Below are positions 22,971 to 30,988 of a DNA stretch of 64,000 nt, piece by piece; position 1 is the stretch's first letter; every line of letters begins with the position of its first letter. The stretch is from Nocardioides soli (GTDB taxonomy: Bacteria; Actinomycetota; Actinomycetes; Propionibacteriales; Nocardioidaceae): positions 1-64,000 of the forward strand of contig NZ_JACHWR010000005.1 in the NCBI RefSeq assembly GCF_014191495.1. Reading direction: 5' to 3'. The translations under genes were made by a program, and so were the position numbers. The notes beneath the pieces were generated by a model, which was not told where the DNA came from, ran no database searches, and saw nothing but the letters and a program-made list of their open reading frames with translations.

Positions 22971-24821
22971 CTACAGCGACAGCTCCGGCTTGATCCGGGC
23001 GATCGACCAGCGACGCCGACGCCGGGCGGCCACCGACGTCAGCGCGAGGGCGAGCGCCAGCCAGCCGACGAGCACCAGGACGTCGTACCAGGCGAGCCCG
23101 GAGAGGCCGCCGTACATGAGCTGGCGGAGCCCGTCGACGGCGTACGACATCGGCAGCACGTGGTGGACGCCGTGCAACGGGGTCGGGATCGTCTGCCATG
23201 GGAACGTGCCGCCGGCGGTGACCAGCTGCAGCACCATCAGCGCGAGGCCGAGGAACTGGCCGGCGGGGCCGAGCCAGGCGTTGAGCGCGTGCACGATCGC
23301 GATGAACGTGATCGAGACCAGCATCATGAACAGCAGGGTCGGCACCACGTGGGCCGGCTCGATGCCGACGCCCAGGGTCACCACGGTGAGGACGACGGCC
23401 ATCTGCGCGAGGCCGAGCAGGGCGGGCGGGTACCAGCCGCCGAGGGCGACCCGGAGCGGCGCCTGGTTCGCGGCGATCGCGCGGTCGGAGAGCGGGCGGA
23501 CCAGCAGGAACAGCACGTAGCCGCCGATCCACGCGGCGAGGGCGAGGAAGAACGGCGCGAGGCCGGCGCCGTACGAGCCGGCCTCGGCGCGGGCCCGGTC
23601 CACGATGCCCACCGGGTCGGCCAGGGTGCCGGCCGTGGAGGCGACCGTCGTGTCGGACAGGTCGGGGATCTGGTCGACGCCGTCGGTGAGACCGGACGCC
23701 AGCCGGTCGGCACCCTGGTCGAGCCGCACGAGGCCGCGGCGCAGCGACTCCGAGCCCGACGCGAGCCGGCCGGAGCCCGTGTGGGCCTGGGCGATCCCCG
23801 ACGTGAGCGCCGGCGTCGCGTCGGCCAGCCGGTCCGCGCCGTCGGCCACCTGACCGGCGCCGGACGCGAGCTGGTCGAGCCGCGCGGACGCCGTGCGGAC
23901 CTTCCCGGTCACAGTGGCCAGCGGCGCGTTCAGGTCGTCGTAGACGGCGAGGATCGCCTGGCGCTGCTGGGCGTCGAGCCCCTGCTCGCGCATCCGCTGC
24001 ACCAGGTCGCGTCGGCCGTTGCGGTAGAGCGCCGACACGTCGCCGGCGACGGTCGCGGCCTCCCGGCCGAGCTGCGCGATCTCGTCGTTCCCCGCGGCCA
24101 CCCGGGCCGCGCCGTCGGCGAGCCGGCGGGTCTGCGAGGGCAGCGCGGAGGTACGCCGCTCCAGCGTGCCGAGACCCTGGTCGAGCCGGTCGGAGCCGCG
24201 GGCCAGCTGCCGGGCTCCGGAGCGCGCCGTGTCCAGTCCGTCGGCGAGCCGTTGGGCGCCGTCGGCCGCGTCGACCAGCCGGGCGCGGATGTCGCCGAGA
24301 CTCCGCAGGAACGTCGTCGCGGCGCGCTCGGTGACCTGGCTCGAGATCGCCGCGCGCACCTTGGTGGTGACCGTGTCGGCGATGGTGCCGGCGAGGTAGG
24401 AGTTGGCGTCGTTGGTCGTCATCACCAGCCGCGCCTGCTCCGGATCGAACCGGGCCGGGCTGGTCAGCGCGGCCGAGAATCCCGCCGGGATCGTCAGCGC
24501 GAAGTCGTAGCTGCCGTCCTCGACGCCGGAGGCCGCCTCGTCGGCCGACACCTCGTGCCACTCGAAGTCGCCGGAGTCGACCAACTGGTCGGCGATGTCG
24601 CGGCCGAAGCGCACCTCCTCGCCCTCGAGCCGGGCGCCGGTGTCGGCGACCACCAGCGCGGCCGGGACGCGGGTCAGCCCGCCGTACGGATCGTGGTTGG
24701 CGTAGAGGTAGAGCCCGGCGTAGAGCGTCGGGATCAGGATCATCGCGAGCACGGCCAGGCGCGGCAGCCGGCCCGAGGTGATCCGGCGCAGCTCGGTGAA
24801 GGCGATCCGGAAGGAGGTCAC
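22971..24821 (-). CDS. YhgE/Pip-family ABC-2 type membrane protein
   Basis: A 616-residue membrane protein. It has one N-terminal span (about residues 22-41), a long extracytoplasmic region to about 410 built of Ala/Gly/Leu/Asp-rich helical repeats (many LADG, LARGSDRLDQG-type heptads), and a C-terminal block of about five spans. This is the YhgE/Pip layout; relatives include phage-infection protein and the membrane part of type VII-like or drug efflux systems. The GTG start at 24821 overlaps the stop of the ABC-like gene upstream (GTGA), so the two probably act together. The transported substrate is unknown. Confidence 0.8.
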   Translation of the reverse strand: MTSFRIAFTELRRITSGRLPRLAVLAMILIPTLYAGLYLYANHDPYGGLTRVPAALVVADTGARLEGEEVRFGRDIADQLVDSGDFEWHEVSADEAASGVEDGSYDFALTIPAGFSAALTSPARFDPEQARLVMTTNDANSYLAGTIADTVTTKVRAAISSQVTERAATTFLRSLGDIRARLVDAADGAQRLADGLDTARSGARQLARGSDRLDQGLGTLERRTSALPSQTRRLADGAARVAAGNDEIAQLGREAATVAGDVSALYRNGRRDLVQRMREQGLDAQQRQAILAVYDDLNAPLATVTGKVRTASARLDQLASGAGQVADGADRLADATPALTSGIAQAHTGSGRLASGSESLRRGLVRLDQGADRLASGLTDGVDQIPDLSDTTVASTAGTLADPVGIVDRARAEAGSYGAGLAPFFLALAAWIGGYVLFLLVRPLSDRAIAANQAPLRVALGGWYPPALLGLAQMAVVLTVVTLGVGIEPAHVVPTLLFMMLVSITFIAIVHALNAWLGPAGQFLGLALMVLQLVTAGGTFPWQTIPTPLHGVHHVLPMSYAVDGLRQLMYGGLSGLAWYDVLVLVGWLALALALTSVAARRRRRWSIARIKPELSL

Positions 24822-25432
24822 TCCGCGCCTCCGATCGTCCCGGCCGGCACCGAGAGCAGGTGCCGCGAGGTCTCGCCGACCGTGACGAGCACGCCGTACC
24901 CGCGCCGGGCCAGCTCCGCCGTCACCGGCTCCCACTGGGCAGGTGTGACCCCCCAGCGGTCCGGCAGGGTCAGCACCAGGAACCGGACGCCGGTGCGCAG
25001 CGCGGCCGAGCGCAGCAGCAGCGCGGTCCGGCGATCCGCCGGCACGTCCTCGGTCCGGCGGCCCAGCTCGACGTCGGGCGCCCAGGCCCGCACCGCCCGG
25101 CGCCTGGCCGGCTGCCCGGCCATCGCGAGCTCCTCGCCGAGGATGGTGCCGAAGGGCACGTGCTCGTCGGGTTCGCTCACCCGGGGGACGTCCACGAGCG
25201 CCACCCCGGTCTGGCGGGTGCGGTCCAGGACGGAGGAGTCGAGCGTGGCCGTTCCCGCGTCGGGCCGGAACCGCCCGGCGAGCACGAGGGCGAGGGCGGT
25301 GTGGGCGTGGCCCGGCTCGCCGACCAGGGCCCGCACCTCGCCGGAGCGGAGCTCCACGTCGGTGGCGGGGAGCAGCGGCCGGGGCCGACCGCGGACGAGG
25401 ATGCCGGACGCGCGCAGCACGTGCTGGGTCAT
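24818..25432 (-). CDS. Degenerate ABC-ATPase-like protein lacking the Walker A lysine
   Basis: A 204-residue protein with the order of an ABC ATPase domain: a beta-rich start, then VRALVGEPGHAHTALALVLAGRFRPDAGTATLD at about residues 34-66, where GEPGHAHTA replaces the Walker A pattern GxxGxGKS/T. A later LLLRSAALRTGVRFLVLTLPD occupies the place of the signature/Walker B region, but the Asp-Glu pair and an LSGGQ motif are absent. ATP hydrolysis is therefore unlikely. It is translationally coupled to the YhgE/Pip gene, so it may be a structural or regulatory partner. On the minus strand a TAGCGT box ends 6 bases before the ATG. Confidence 0.6.
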   Translation of the reverse strand: MTQHVLRASGILVRGRPRPLLPATDVELRSGEVRALVGEPGHAHTALALVLAGRFRPDAGTATLDSSVLDRTRQTGVALVDVPRVSEPDEHVPFGTILGEELAMAGQPARRRAVRAWAPDVELGRRTEDVPADRRTALLLRSAALRTGVRFLVLTLPDRWGVTPAQWEPVTAELARRGYGVLVTVGETSRHLLSVPAGTIGGAE

Positions 25433-25438
25433 GGCATG

Positions 25439-25444
25439 ACGCTA
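25439..25444 (-). promoter_or_regulatory. Leaderless-type -10 box (TAGCGT) of the degenerate ABC gene
   Basis: On the minus strand TAGCGT ends 6 bases before the ATG at 25432. It is divergent from, and about 45 bases from, the similar box of the reductase gene. Confidence 0.45.
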
Positions 25445-25483
25445 CGTCCGGGTGGACGCACGCGGAGTGGTTGAGAGTTCATC

Positions 25484-25489
25484 TACCAT
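25484..25489 (+). promoter_or_regulatory. Leaderless-type -10 box (TACCAT) of the YqjG/ECM4-type reductase gene
   Basis: TACCAT ends 7 bases before the ATG at 25497, favouring that start over ATG 25488 and the more distal GTG. Confidence 0.45.
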
Positions 25490-25496
25490 GGGTCGC

Positions 25497-26438
25497 ATGG
25501 CCTATGCGAGCGAGGGTGAGTTCAAGCGCGACGCGACGTACATCCCGGACCGGATCACGAAGGACGCGCGCCGGCCCGAGCACGGCCCGGTCGACGGTGA
25601 GCTGTGGCCGGTCGAGGCGGGCCGCTACCGGCTGGTCGCGGCGAAGGCCTGCCCGTGGGCGACCCGCACGATCATCGTGCGGGAGCTGCTCGGGCTCGAG
25701 GACGTGATCTCGCTCGGCACCCCCGGGCCGACCCACGACGAGCGCAGCTGGACCTTCGACCTCGACCCCGGCGGGGTCGACCCGGTGCTCGGCATCGAGC
25801 GGATCCAGGAGGCCTACCTCGAGCGCTTCCCGGACTACCCGCGCGGCATCACCGTGCCGGCGATCGTGGACGTCCCGACCGGCCAGGTCGTCACCAACGA
25901 CTTCCCCTGGATCACCCACGACTTCTTCTTCGAATGGCGGGAGTTCCACCGGGCCGACGCGCCGAACCTGTGGCCGGCCGAGCTCCGCGAGGAGATGGAG
26001 CAGGTCATGCGGCGCATCTACACCGAGGTGAACAACGGGGTCTACCGCTGCGGCTTCGCCGGCTCGCAGGAGGCCTACGACGCGGCGTACGACCGGCTCT
26101 GGACCGCCCTGGACTGGCTCGAGGAGCGGCTCGCCTCCCGTCGCTACCTGATGGGCGACGCGCTGACCGAGGCCGACGTGCGGCTGTGGACCACGCTGGC
26201 CCGCTTCGACGCGGTCTACCACGGCCACTTCAAGTGCAACCGCCAGAAGCTCACCGAGCTGCCCCACCTCTGGGGCTACGCCCGCGAGCTCTACGCGATC
26301 CCGGCCTTCGGCGGCAACACCGACTTCGAGCAGATCAAGCGGCACTACTACGTCGTGCACAGCGACATCAACCCCACCCAGGTCGTGCCGAAGGGGCCCG
26401 ACCCCGCCGTCTGGCTGGAGCCCCACGGGCGCGGCTGA
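25497..26438 (+). CDS. Glutathionyl-hydroquinone reductase (YqjG/ECM4)-type protein
   Basis: A 313-residue glutathione-transferase-fold protein. The N-terminal thioredoxin-like domain has the active-site cysteine in KACPWATRTIIVRELLGL (Cys about 52), and the C-terminal all-helical domain contains LTEADVRLWTTLARFDAVY and HFKCNRQKL, all characteristic of the ECM4/YqjG family. These enzymes reduce thiol-conjugated hydroquinones or remove thiol adducts. Actinobacteria use mycothiol rather than glutathione, so the physiological thiol is probably mycothiol (inference). The start is chosen from the -10 box spacing. A two-hairpin repeat lies downstream. Confidence 0.83.
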   Translation: MAYASEGEFKRDATYIPDRITKDARRPEHGPVDGELWPVEAGRYRLVAAKACPWATRTIIVRELLGLEDVISLGTPGPTHDERSWTFDLDPGGVDPVLGIERIQEAYLERFPDYPRGITVPAIVDVPTGQVVTNDFPWITHDFFFEWREFHRADAPNLWPAELREEMEQVMRRIYTEVNNGVYRCGFAGSQEAYDAAYDRLWTALDWLEERLASRRYLMGDALTEADVRLWTTLARFDAVYHGHFKCNRQKLTELPHLWGYARELYAIPAFGGNTDFEQIKRHYYVVHSDINPTQVVPKGPDPAVWLEPHGRG

Positions 26439-26469
26439 GTCCGCCTCGGGGCGCCGGCCGTCGCGGACG

Positions 26470-26546
26470 TTGTCAGGCGAAGCGAGCGCGACGCGCCGGT
26501 GTGCGTCGGCGTGTCGCGCTCGTTTCCCCGGGCGACCGGGGAAACG
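26470..26546 (-). repeat. Two-hairpin GTTTCCCCGG / GACACGCCG repeat, copy 3 (inverted)
   Basis: In reverse orientation this matches copies at 17783 and 30889. CGTTTCCCCGG (26521-26531) pairs perfectly with 26536-26546; 26488-26498 pairs with 26507-26517 with one mismatch; the tail reads CGCTTCGCCTGACAA on the minus strand. Read in that direction it follows the stop of the SRPBCC gene (26568) by 21 bases. Confidence 0.8.
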
Positions 26547-26567
26547 AGGGGCCTGCGGAGGCGCCGG

Positions 26568-27035
26568 TCAGGCGCGGTCGGCCACGTCCGACTCCGCCGC
26601 GGCGCGCAGGTTGTCGAGGGTCCGCTCGATGGAGCGGGCGTGCACCTTCGGGTAGCCGAGGGCGCCGAGGGCCCAGCGGGTCGGGGCGTTGCAGTGACTG
26701 ACGTCCCAGGTCTCGGTGACCCGCGTGCCGCCGCCGTCGCTCTCGGGCAGCGGCTCGAGCTCGTAGCGCCAGCGGTGCGTGCCGAGGTGCCGCCAGGCGA
26801 TCAGCCGGTCGGCCTCGAACTCGACGACCCGGTTGCGGATCCGGTACGGCGCGCCGATCCGCATGCTCATGCCGAACGTCGAGCCCAGCGCCAGCCGCTC
26901 GGGCCCCGCGAGCGACCCTCGCACGGTGCCGGACCCATCGATCCGGGCGTGCTGGCGCGGGTCGGCGAGGATGTCGAACACGGTCGCCGCCGGTGCGGCG
27001 ACGGTGATCGAGCGCGTGACGTTGGAGGCGGTCAT
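26568..27035 (-). CDS. SRPBCC-family (START-like) protein
   Basis: A 155-residue protein with the SRPBCC/polyketide-cyclase-like fold: RSITVAAPAATVFDILADPRQHARIDGSG at the N-terminus, a central antiparallel sheet with TRVTETWDV, and a C-terminal amphipathic helix (RSIERTLDNLRAAAES). These proteins bind hydrophobic ligands in a deep pocket; the ligand is unknown. The ATG at 27035 has a TAGGGT box 7 bases upstream on the minus strand. It is divergent from the 2-oxoacid dehydrogenase operon. Confidence 0.78.
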   Translation of the reverse strand: MTASNVTRSITVAAPAATVFDILADPRQHARIDGSGTVRGSLAGPERLALGSTFGMSMRIGAPYRIRNRVVEFEADRLIAWRHLGTHRWRYELEPLPESDGGGTRVTETWDVSHCNAPTRWALGALGYPKVHARSIERTLDNLRAAAESDVADRA

Positions 27036-27041
27036 GCCCCT

Positions 27042-27072
27042 GACCCTAGGCCGGACCGGCTGGCCTAGGGTC
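27042..27072. repeat. Perfect 11-bp inverted repeat in divergent promoter region
   Basis: GACCCTAGGCC (27042-27052) and GGCCTAGGGTC (27062-27072) are exact complements with a 9-base spacer. The left arm contains the minus-strand TAGGGT box (27043-27048) of the SRPBCC gene, so the palindrome may be an operator. The rest of the 267-base gap up to the E1 alpha start shows no other clear structure. Confidence 0.55.
27043..27048 (-). promoter_or_regulatory. Leaderless-type -10 box (TAGGGT) of the SRPBCC gene
   Basis: On the minus strand TAGGGT ends 7 bases before the ATG at 27035. Confidence 0.45.
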
Positions 27073-27302
27073 GGGTTGGTCAAGCGGGCGCCGTCGCGAG
27101 CGGCGCGGAGTTGATCAACACGGCCTGGGGTCAGAGTCCTAGGGCGTCCGAGTGGATTGGCGGGCTCGTCGGAGGCGCGGGTAGTTTTGCTGTGCACGAT
27201 GTGCCCCGGGTCACAGGCGCACCACCCCCGCGTCCGCGCCCGGAGCGCCTGACCTCGGCGCACGGAGATCCCGTCCATGCCGACGACCTCGAAGGAGTGC
27301 AC

Positions 27303-28490
27303 GTGACCCAACGCAGCAGCGAAGTAGGGGCCGGGGACGGCTTCGGCCCGGACCTCGCCGAGGTCTTCGGTCCGTCCCAGCAGGACGGCGGCCCGGAACT
27401 GGTGCAGCTCCTGACCCCCGAGGGTGAGCGCGTCGACCACCCCGGGTTCCGTTTCGACACCGAAGAGCGGGCCGAGGACGAGGTCATCCGCGGGTTCTAC
27501 CGCGACATGGTGCTGACCCGGCGCATCGACGTCGAGGCCACCGCGCTCCAGCGCCACGGCGAGCTCGGCATCTGGGCCCAGCTGCTGGGCCAGGAGGCCG
27601 CCCAGGTGGGCGCCGGGCGCGCGCTGCGCCCCCAGGACTTCGTGTTCCCGACCTACCGCGAGCACGGCGTCGCCTGGTGCCGCGGCGTCGACCCGCTCGA
27701 CCTGCTCGGCCTCTTCCGCGGGGTCGACCAGGGTGGCTGGGACCCCGACGACAAGAACTTCGGGCTCTACACGATCGTGATCGGCGCGCAGACCCTGCAC
27801 GCCACCGGCTACGCGATGGGCATGCAGCGCGACGGCGTGGTCGGCACCGGCGACCCCGACCGGGACGCCGCGGTGATCGCGCACTTCGGCGACGGCGCCT
27901 CCTCGCAGGGCGACGTCAACGAGGCCTTCGTGTTCGCCGCGTCCTACAACGCCCCGGTCGTGTTCTTCTGCCAGAACAACCAGTGGGCGATCTCCGAGCC
28001 GTTCGAGCGCCAGAGTCGGATCCCGCTCTACCAGCGGGCCCTGGGCTTCGGCTTCCCGGGTGTCCGCGTCGACGGCAACGACGTGCTCGCGACGTACGCC
28101 GTGACGCAGGCGGCCCTGCAGCGCGCCCGCGAGGGTCAGGGCCCGACGTTCGTGGAGGCCTACACCTACCGGATGGGCGCGCACACCACGACCGACGACC
28201 CGACCCGCTACCGGCTCTCCGACGACCTGGAGCGCTGGAAGCTCAAGGACCCGATCGCCCGGGTCGAGGCCTACCTGCGCCGCAACGGGCTCGCCGACGA
28301 CGACTTCTTCGGCGCCGTGCAGGCGGAGGCCGACGACCTCGGTGTCCGCCTGCGGGAGGGCTGCCGGGCCCTGCCCGATCCGTCGCCGCTGTCGATCTTC
28401 GACCACGTGTACGCCGAGCTGACCGAGGAGCTCGAGGTGCAGCGCGACGGCTTCGCGGCGTACCTCGAGAGCTTCGAGGGGGTGCGCTGA
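27303..28490 (+). CDS. 2-oxoacid dehydrogenase E1 component, alpha subunit
   Basis: A 395-residue thiamine-diphosphate enzyme subunit. The cofactor motif runs from GDGASSQGD to CQNNQWAIS (about residues 196-229), and the phosphorylation-loop region RMGAHTTTDDPTRYR follows. With the beta subunit it decarboxylates a 2-oxoacid and transfers the acyl group to lipoyl-E2. Heterotetrameric E1 in Actinobacteria is usually the branched-chain (Bkd) type, but pyruvate cannot be excluded. The GTG at 27303 has an AAGGAG site 5 bases upstream, which fixes the start. It is the first gene of a tight three-gene operon; no E3 gene is present. Confidence 0.88.
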   Translation: MTQRSSEVGAGDGFGPDLAEVFGPSQQDGGPELVQLLTPEGERVDHPGFRFDTEERAEDEVIRGFYRDMVLTRRIDVEATALQRHGELGIWAQLLGQEAAQVGAGRALRPQDFVFPTYREHGVAWCRGVDPLDLLGLFRGVDQGGWDPDDKNFGLYTIVIGAQTLHATGYAMGMQRDGVVGTGDPDRDAAVIAHFGDGASSQGDVNEAFVFAASYNAPVVFFCQNNQWAISEPFERQSRIPLYQRALGFGFPGVRVDGNDVLATYAVTQAALQRAREGQGPTFVEAYTYRMGAHTTTDDPTRYRLSDDLERWKLKDPIARVEAYLRRNGLADDDFFGAVQAEADDLGVRLREGCRALPDPSPLSIFDHVYAELTEELEVQRDGFAAYLESFEGVR

Positions 28491-28491
28491 G

Positions 28492-29478
28492 ATGGCTCAG
28501 ACTCAGAAGGTGACCCTCGCGAAGGCGCTCAACATGGGCCTGCGCAAGGCGATGGAGGACGACCCCAAGGTCGTGCTCATGGGCGAGGACATCGGCAAGC
28601 TCGGCGGCGTCTTCCGGATCACCGACGGGCTGCAGAAGGACTTCGGCGAGGACCGGGTCATCGACTCGCCGCTCGCGGAGTCCGGCATCGTCGGCACCGC
28701 CGTCGGCCTCGCGATGCGCGGCTACCGCCCGGTCGTGGAGATCCAGTTCGACGGGTTCGTCTACCCGGCGTACGACCAGATCGTCTGCCAGGTCGCGAAG
28801 ATCCAGTTCCGCTCGCAGGGCAAGCTCAAGATGCCGATGGTCATCCGGATCCCCTTCGGCGGCGGCATCGGCGCGGTCGAGCACCACAGCGAGTCGCCGG
28901 AGGCGCAGTTCGCGCACACGCCCGGGCTCAAGGTGGTGGCCTGCTCCAACCCGGTCGACGGCTACTGGATGATCCAGCAGGCCATCGCCTCCGACGACCC
29001 GGTGATCTTCCTGGAGCCGAAGCGGCAGTACCACGCCGACAAGGCCGATCTCGACGACACCGCCACCCCGGAGCCGCTCTTCACCTCGCGGGTGGTGCGG
29101 GCGGGCAGCGACGTCACCGTGCTCGCCTACGGCCCCACGGTGAAGACCGCGCTCAAGGCCGCCGAGGCGGCCGCCGGCGAAGGACGCTCGCTCGAGGTGA
29201 TCGACCTGCGCACGCTGTCGCCGCTCGACATGGCGCCCGTCTACGAGTCGGTACGCCGGACCGGCCGGGTGGTCGTGACCCACGAGGCGCACGTCAACCT
29301 CGGCATGGGTGCCGAGCTCGCGGCCCGGATCGCCGAGGAGTGCTTCTACTCGCTGGAGGCGCCGGTGCTGCGGGTGGGCGCGTTCGACACGCCGTACCCG
29401 CCCTCGCGGATCGAGGAGGACTACCTCCCCGACCTCGACCGGGTGCTCGACGCCGTCGACCGATCGATGGGGTTCTGA
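28492..29478 (+). CDS. 2-oxoacid dehydrogenase E1 component, beta subunit
   Basis: A 328-residue transketolase-like subunit. Recognisable segments are VVLMGEDIGKLGGVFRIT, DSPLAESGIVGTAVGLAMRG, HHSESPEAQFAHTPGLKVV and the C-terminal VIDLRTLSPLDM. It completes the E1 active site with the alpha subunit, contributing the Glu that activates thiamine diphosphate (in LAESGI). It starts one base after the alpha-subunit stop, and the E2 gene begins 3 bases after its own stop, so all three proteins are made together. Confidence 0.9.
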   Translation: MAQTQKVTLAKALNMGLRKAMEDDPKVVLMGEDIGKLGGVFRITDGLQKDFGEDRVIDSPLAESGIVGTAVGLAMRGYRPVVEIQFDGFVYPAYDQIVCQVAKIQFRSQGKLKMPMVIRIPFGGGIGAVEHHSESPEAQFAHTPGLKVVACSNPVDGYWMIQQAIASDDPVIFLEPKRQYHADKADLDDTATPEPLFTSRVVRAGSDVTVLAYGPTVKTALKAAEAAAGEGRSLEVIDLRTLSPLDMAPVYESVRRTGRVVVTHEAHVNLGMGAELAARIAEECFYSLEAPVLRVGAFDTPYPPSRIEEDYLPDLDRVLDAVDRSMGF

Positions 29479-29481
29479 TCC

Positions 29482-30885
29482 GTGGCCGAGTACCTGCTCC
29501 CCGACGTGGGTGAGGGCCTCACCGAGGCCGAGATCGTCAGCTGGAAGGTCAAGGTCGGCGACGAGGTCGCCGTCAACGACGTCGTCGTCGAGATCGAGAC
29601 CGCGAAGTCGATCGTCGAGCTGCCGTCGCCGTACGCCGGCACCGTGACCGCGCTGCTCGTGCCCGAGGGCGAGACCGTGCCCGTGGGCACCCCGATCATC
29701 GCGATCGGCGCCGAGGCGTCGGCGGCCGAGCCCGCCGCTGTCCCCGAGCCGCCGGCGGAGATCGACCTGTCCAACCCGGCCGCCTCCGGCGGCGGCGAGG
29801 GCGAGTCGCTCGTGGGCCGCAACAAGGCCGACCGCGGTCCGGTCCGGCGCGCACGCAAGGTGTCGTCGGGCGCGGCGGCCGCGCAGCTGCAGGCGCAGGC
29901 GGCCTTCGGCCCCGGTGCCGCGCCGATGGTCGAGGCCGAGCCGGCGCCCGAGCCGGTGCCGGCGCAGTCCGTGGCGCGGGCGTCCTCGGCCGACGTACGG
30001 GTGCTGGCCAAGCCGCCCGTGCGCAAGCTCGCCAAGGACCTCGGCGTCGACCTGGCCACGCTGGCCCCGTCCGGCCCGAACGGCACGGTCTCTCGCGAGG
30101 ACGTCGAGGCGGCTGCGGCGGCCGGGACGTCATACGGTGAGAGCCAGGGGACACACCGTCCGTATGACGTCCCGCAGGGCGAGCGGGAGTGGCGCGAGCC
30201 GGTCAAGGGCGTGCGCAAGATGATGGCCCAGGCGATGAGCCAGTCGGCGTTCACCAGCCCGCACGTCACCGAGTGGGTCACCGTCGACGTCAGCCGCACG
30301 ATGCAGCTGGTCGAGCGGCTCAAGTCCCGCCGCGAGTTCCGCGAGCTGCGGGTCAGCCCGCTCCTGGTGCTCGCGCGGGCGTGCATCCTGGCGATGCGGC
30401 GGACGCCGGAGATCAACTCCTGGTGGGACGAGGCCGCGCAGGAGGTCGTCTACAAGCGCTACGTCAACCTCGGCATCGCCGCGGCCACCCCGCGCGGGCT
30501 GGTCGTGCCGAACGTCAAGGACGCCGGGTCGATGTCGCTCGTCGAGCTCGCCTCGGCTCTCGGGCAGCTCGTGGAGACGGCCCGGTCCGGCAGGACGCAG
30601 CCCGCGGAGATGAGCGGCGGCACGTTCACGATCACCAACGTGGGTGTCTTCGGCATCGACGCCGGGACGCCGATCATCAATCCGGGCGAGTCGGCGATCC
30701 TCGCCTTCGGCGCGATCAACAAGCGGCCCTGGGTCGACGAGGCCACCGGGGAGATCGTCGCCCGCGACGTGACCACCCTGGCGCTCTCCTTCGACCATCG
30801 GCACATCGACGGCGAGCTGGGATCGCGGTTCCTGGCCGACGTGGCGGGTCTGCTGGAGGATCCGGGGACGGCGCTGCTGTTCTGA
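29482..30885 (+). CDS. Dihydrolipoamide acyltransferase (E2)
   Basis: A 467-residue E2 subunit with one lipoyl domain (lipoylated Lys about 42 in EIETAKSIVEL), a Pro/Ala/Glu-rich linker, an E1/E3-binding domain (about 172-208, VRKLAKDLGVDLATL) and a C-terminal acyltransferase core with the active-site His in FDHRHIDG (about 438). It transfers the acyl group from E1 to CoA. The linker between the binding and catalytic domains (about residues 214-231) is encoded by a 14-bp perfect inverted repeat with a 22-base loop (30124-30173), an unexpected structure inside coding DNA. The start is GTG at 29482. Confidence 0.9.
   Translation: MAEYLLPDVGEGLTEAEIVSWKVKVGDEVAVNDVVVEIETAKSIVELPSPYAGTVTALLVPEGETVPVGTPIIAIGAEASAAEPAAVPEPPAEIDLSNPAASGGGEGESLVGRNKADRGPVRRARKVSSGAAAAQLQAQAAFGPGAAPMVEAEPAPEPVPAQSVARASSADVRVLAKPPVRKLAKDLGVDLATLAPSGPNGTVSREDVEAAAAAGTSYGESQGTHRPYDVPQGEREWREPVKGVRKMMAQAMSQSAFTSPHVTEWVTVDVSRTMQLVERLKSRREFRELRVSPLLVLARACILAMRRTPEINSWWDEAAQEVVYKRYVNLGIAAATPRGLVVPNVKDAGSMSLVELASALGQLVETARSGRTQPAEMSGGTFTITNVGVFGIDAGTPIINPGESAILAFGAINKRPWVDEATGEIVARDVTTLALSFDHRHIDGELGSRFLADVAGLLEDPGTALLF
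30124..30173. repeat. Perfect 14-bp inverted repeat inside the E2 linker
   Basis: GGGACGTCATACGG (30124-30137) and CCGTATGACGTCCC (30160-30173) are exact complements separated by 22 bases. The element is translated as part of the interdomain linker of E2. Confidence 0.85.
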
Positions 30886-30888
30886 GTC

Positions 30889-30970
30889 GCCGCCGTTTCC
30901 CCGGCTGCCCGGGGAAACGGCGGAGACACGCCGGGCCGCACCGGCGTGTCGCGCTCGCTTCGGCTGACAA
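30889..30970 (+). repeat. Two-hairpin GTTTCCCCGG / GACACGCCG repeat, copy 2
   Basis: Starts 3 bases after the E2 stop. CCGCCGTTTCCCCGG (30890-30904) pairs perfectly with 30909-30923, and GACACGCCG (30925-30933) pairs with 30942-30950. The tail CGCTTCGGCTGACAA ends the element, 19 bases before the next gene. Confidence 0.85.
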
Positions 30971-30988
30971 GCCCCGTAGACGACTGTC

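Noticed and set aside
22959..25439. An 826-codon plus-strand open frame opposite the YhgE/Pip and ABC-like genes
   Set aside because: Composition is His/Arg/Gly/Glu-rich without recognisable domains, while the opposite strand encodes coherent membrane and ABC-like proteins.
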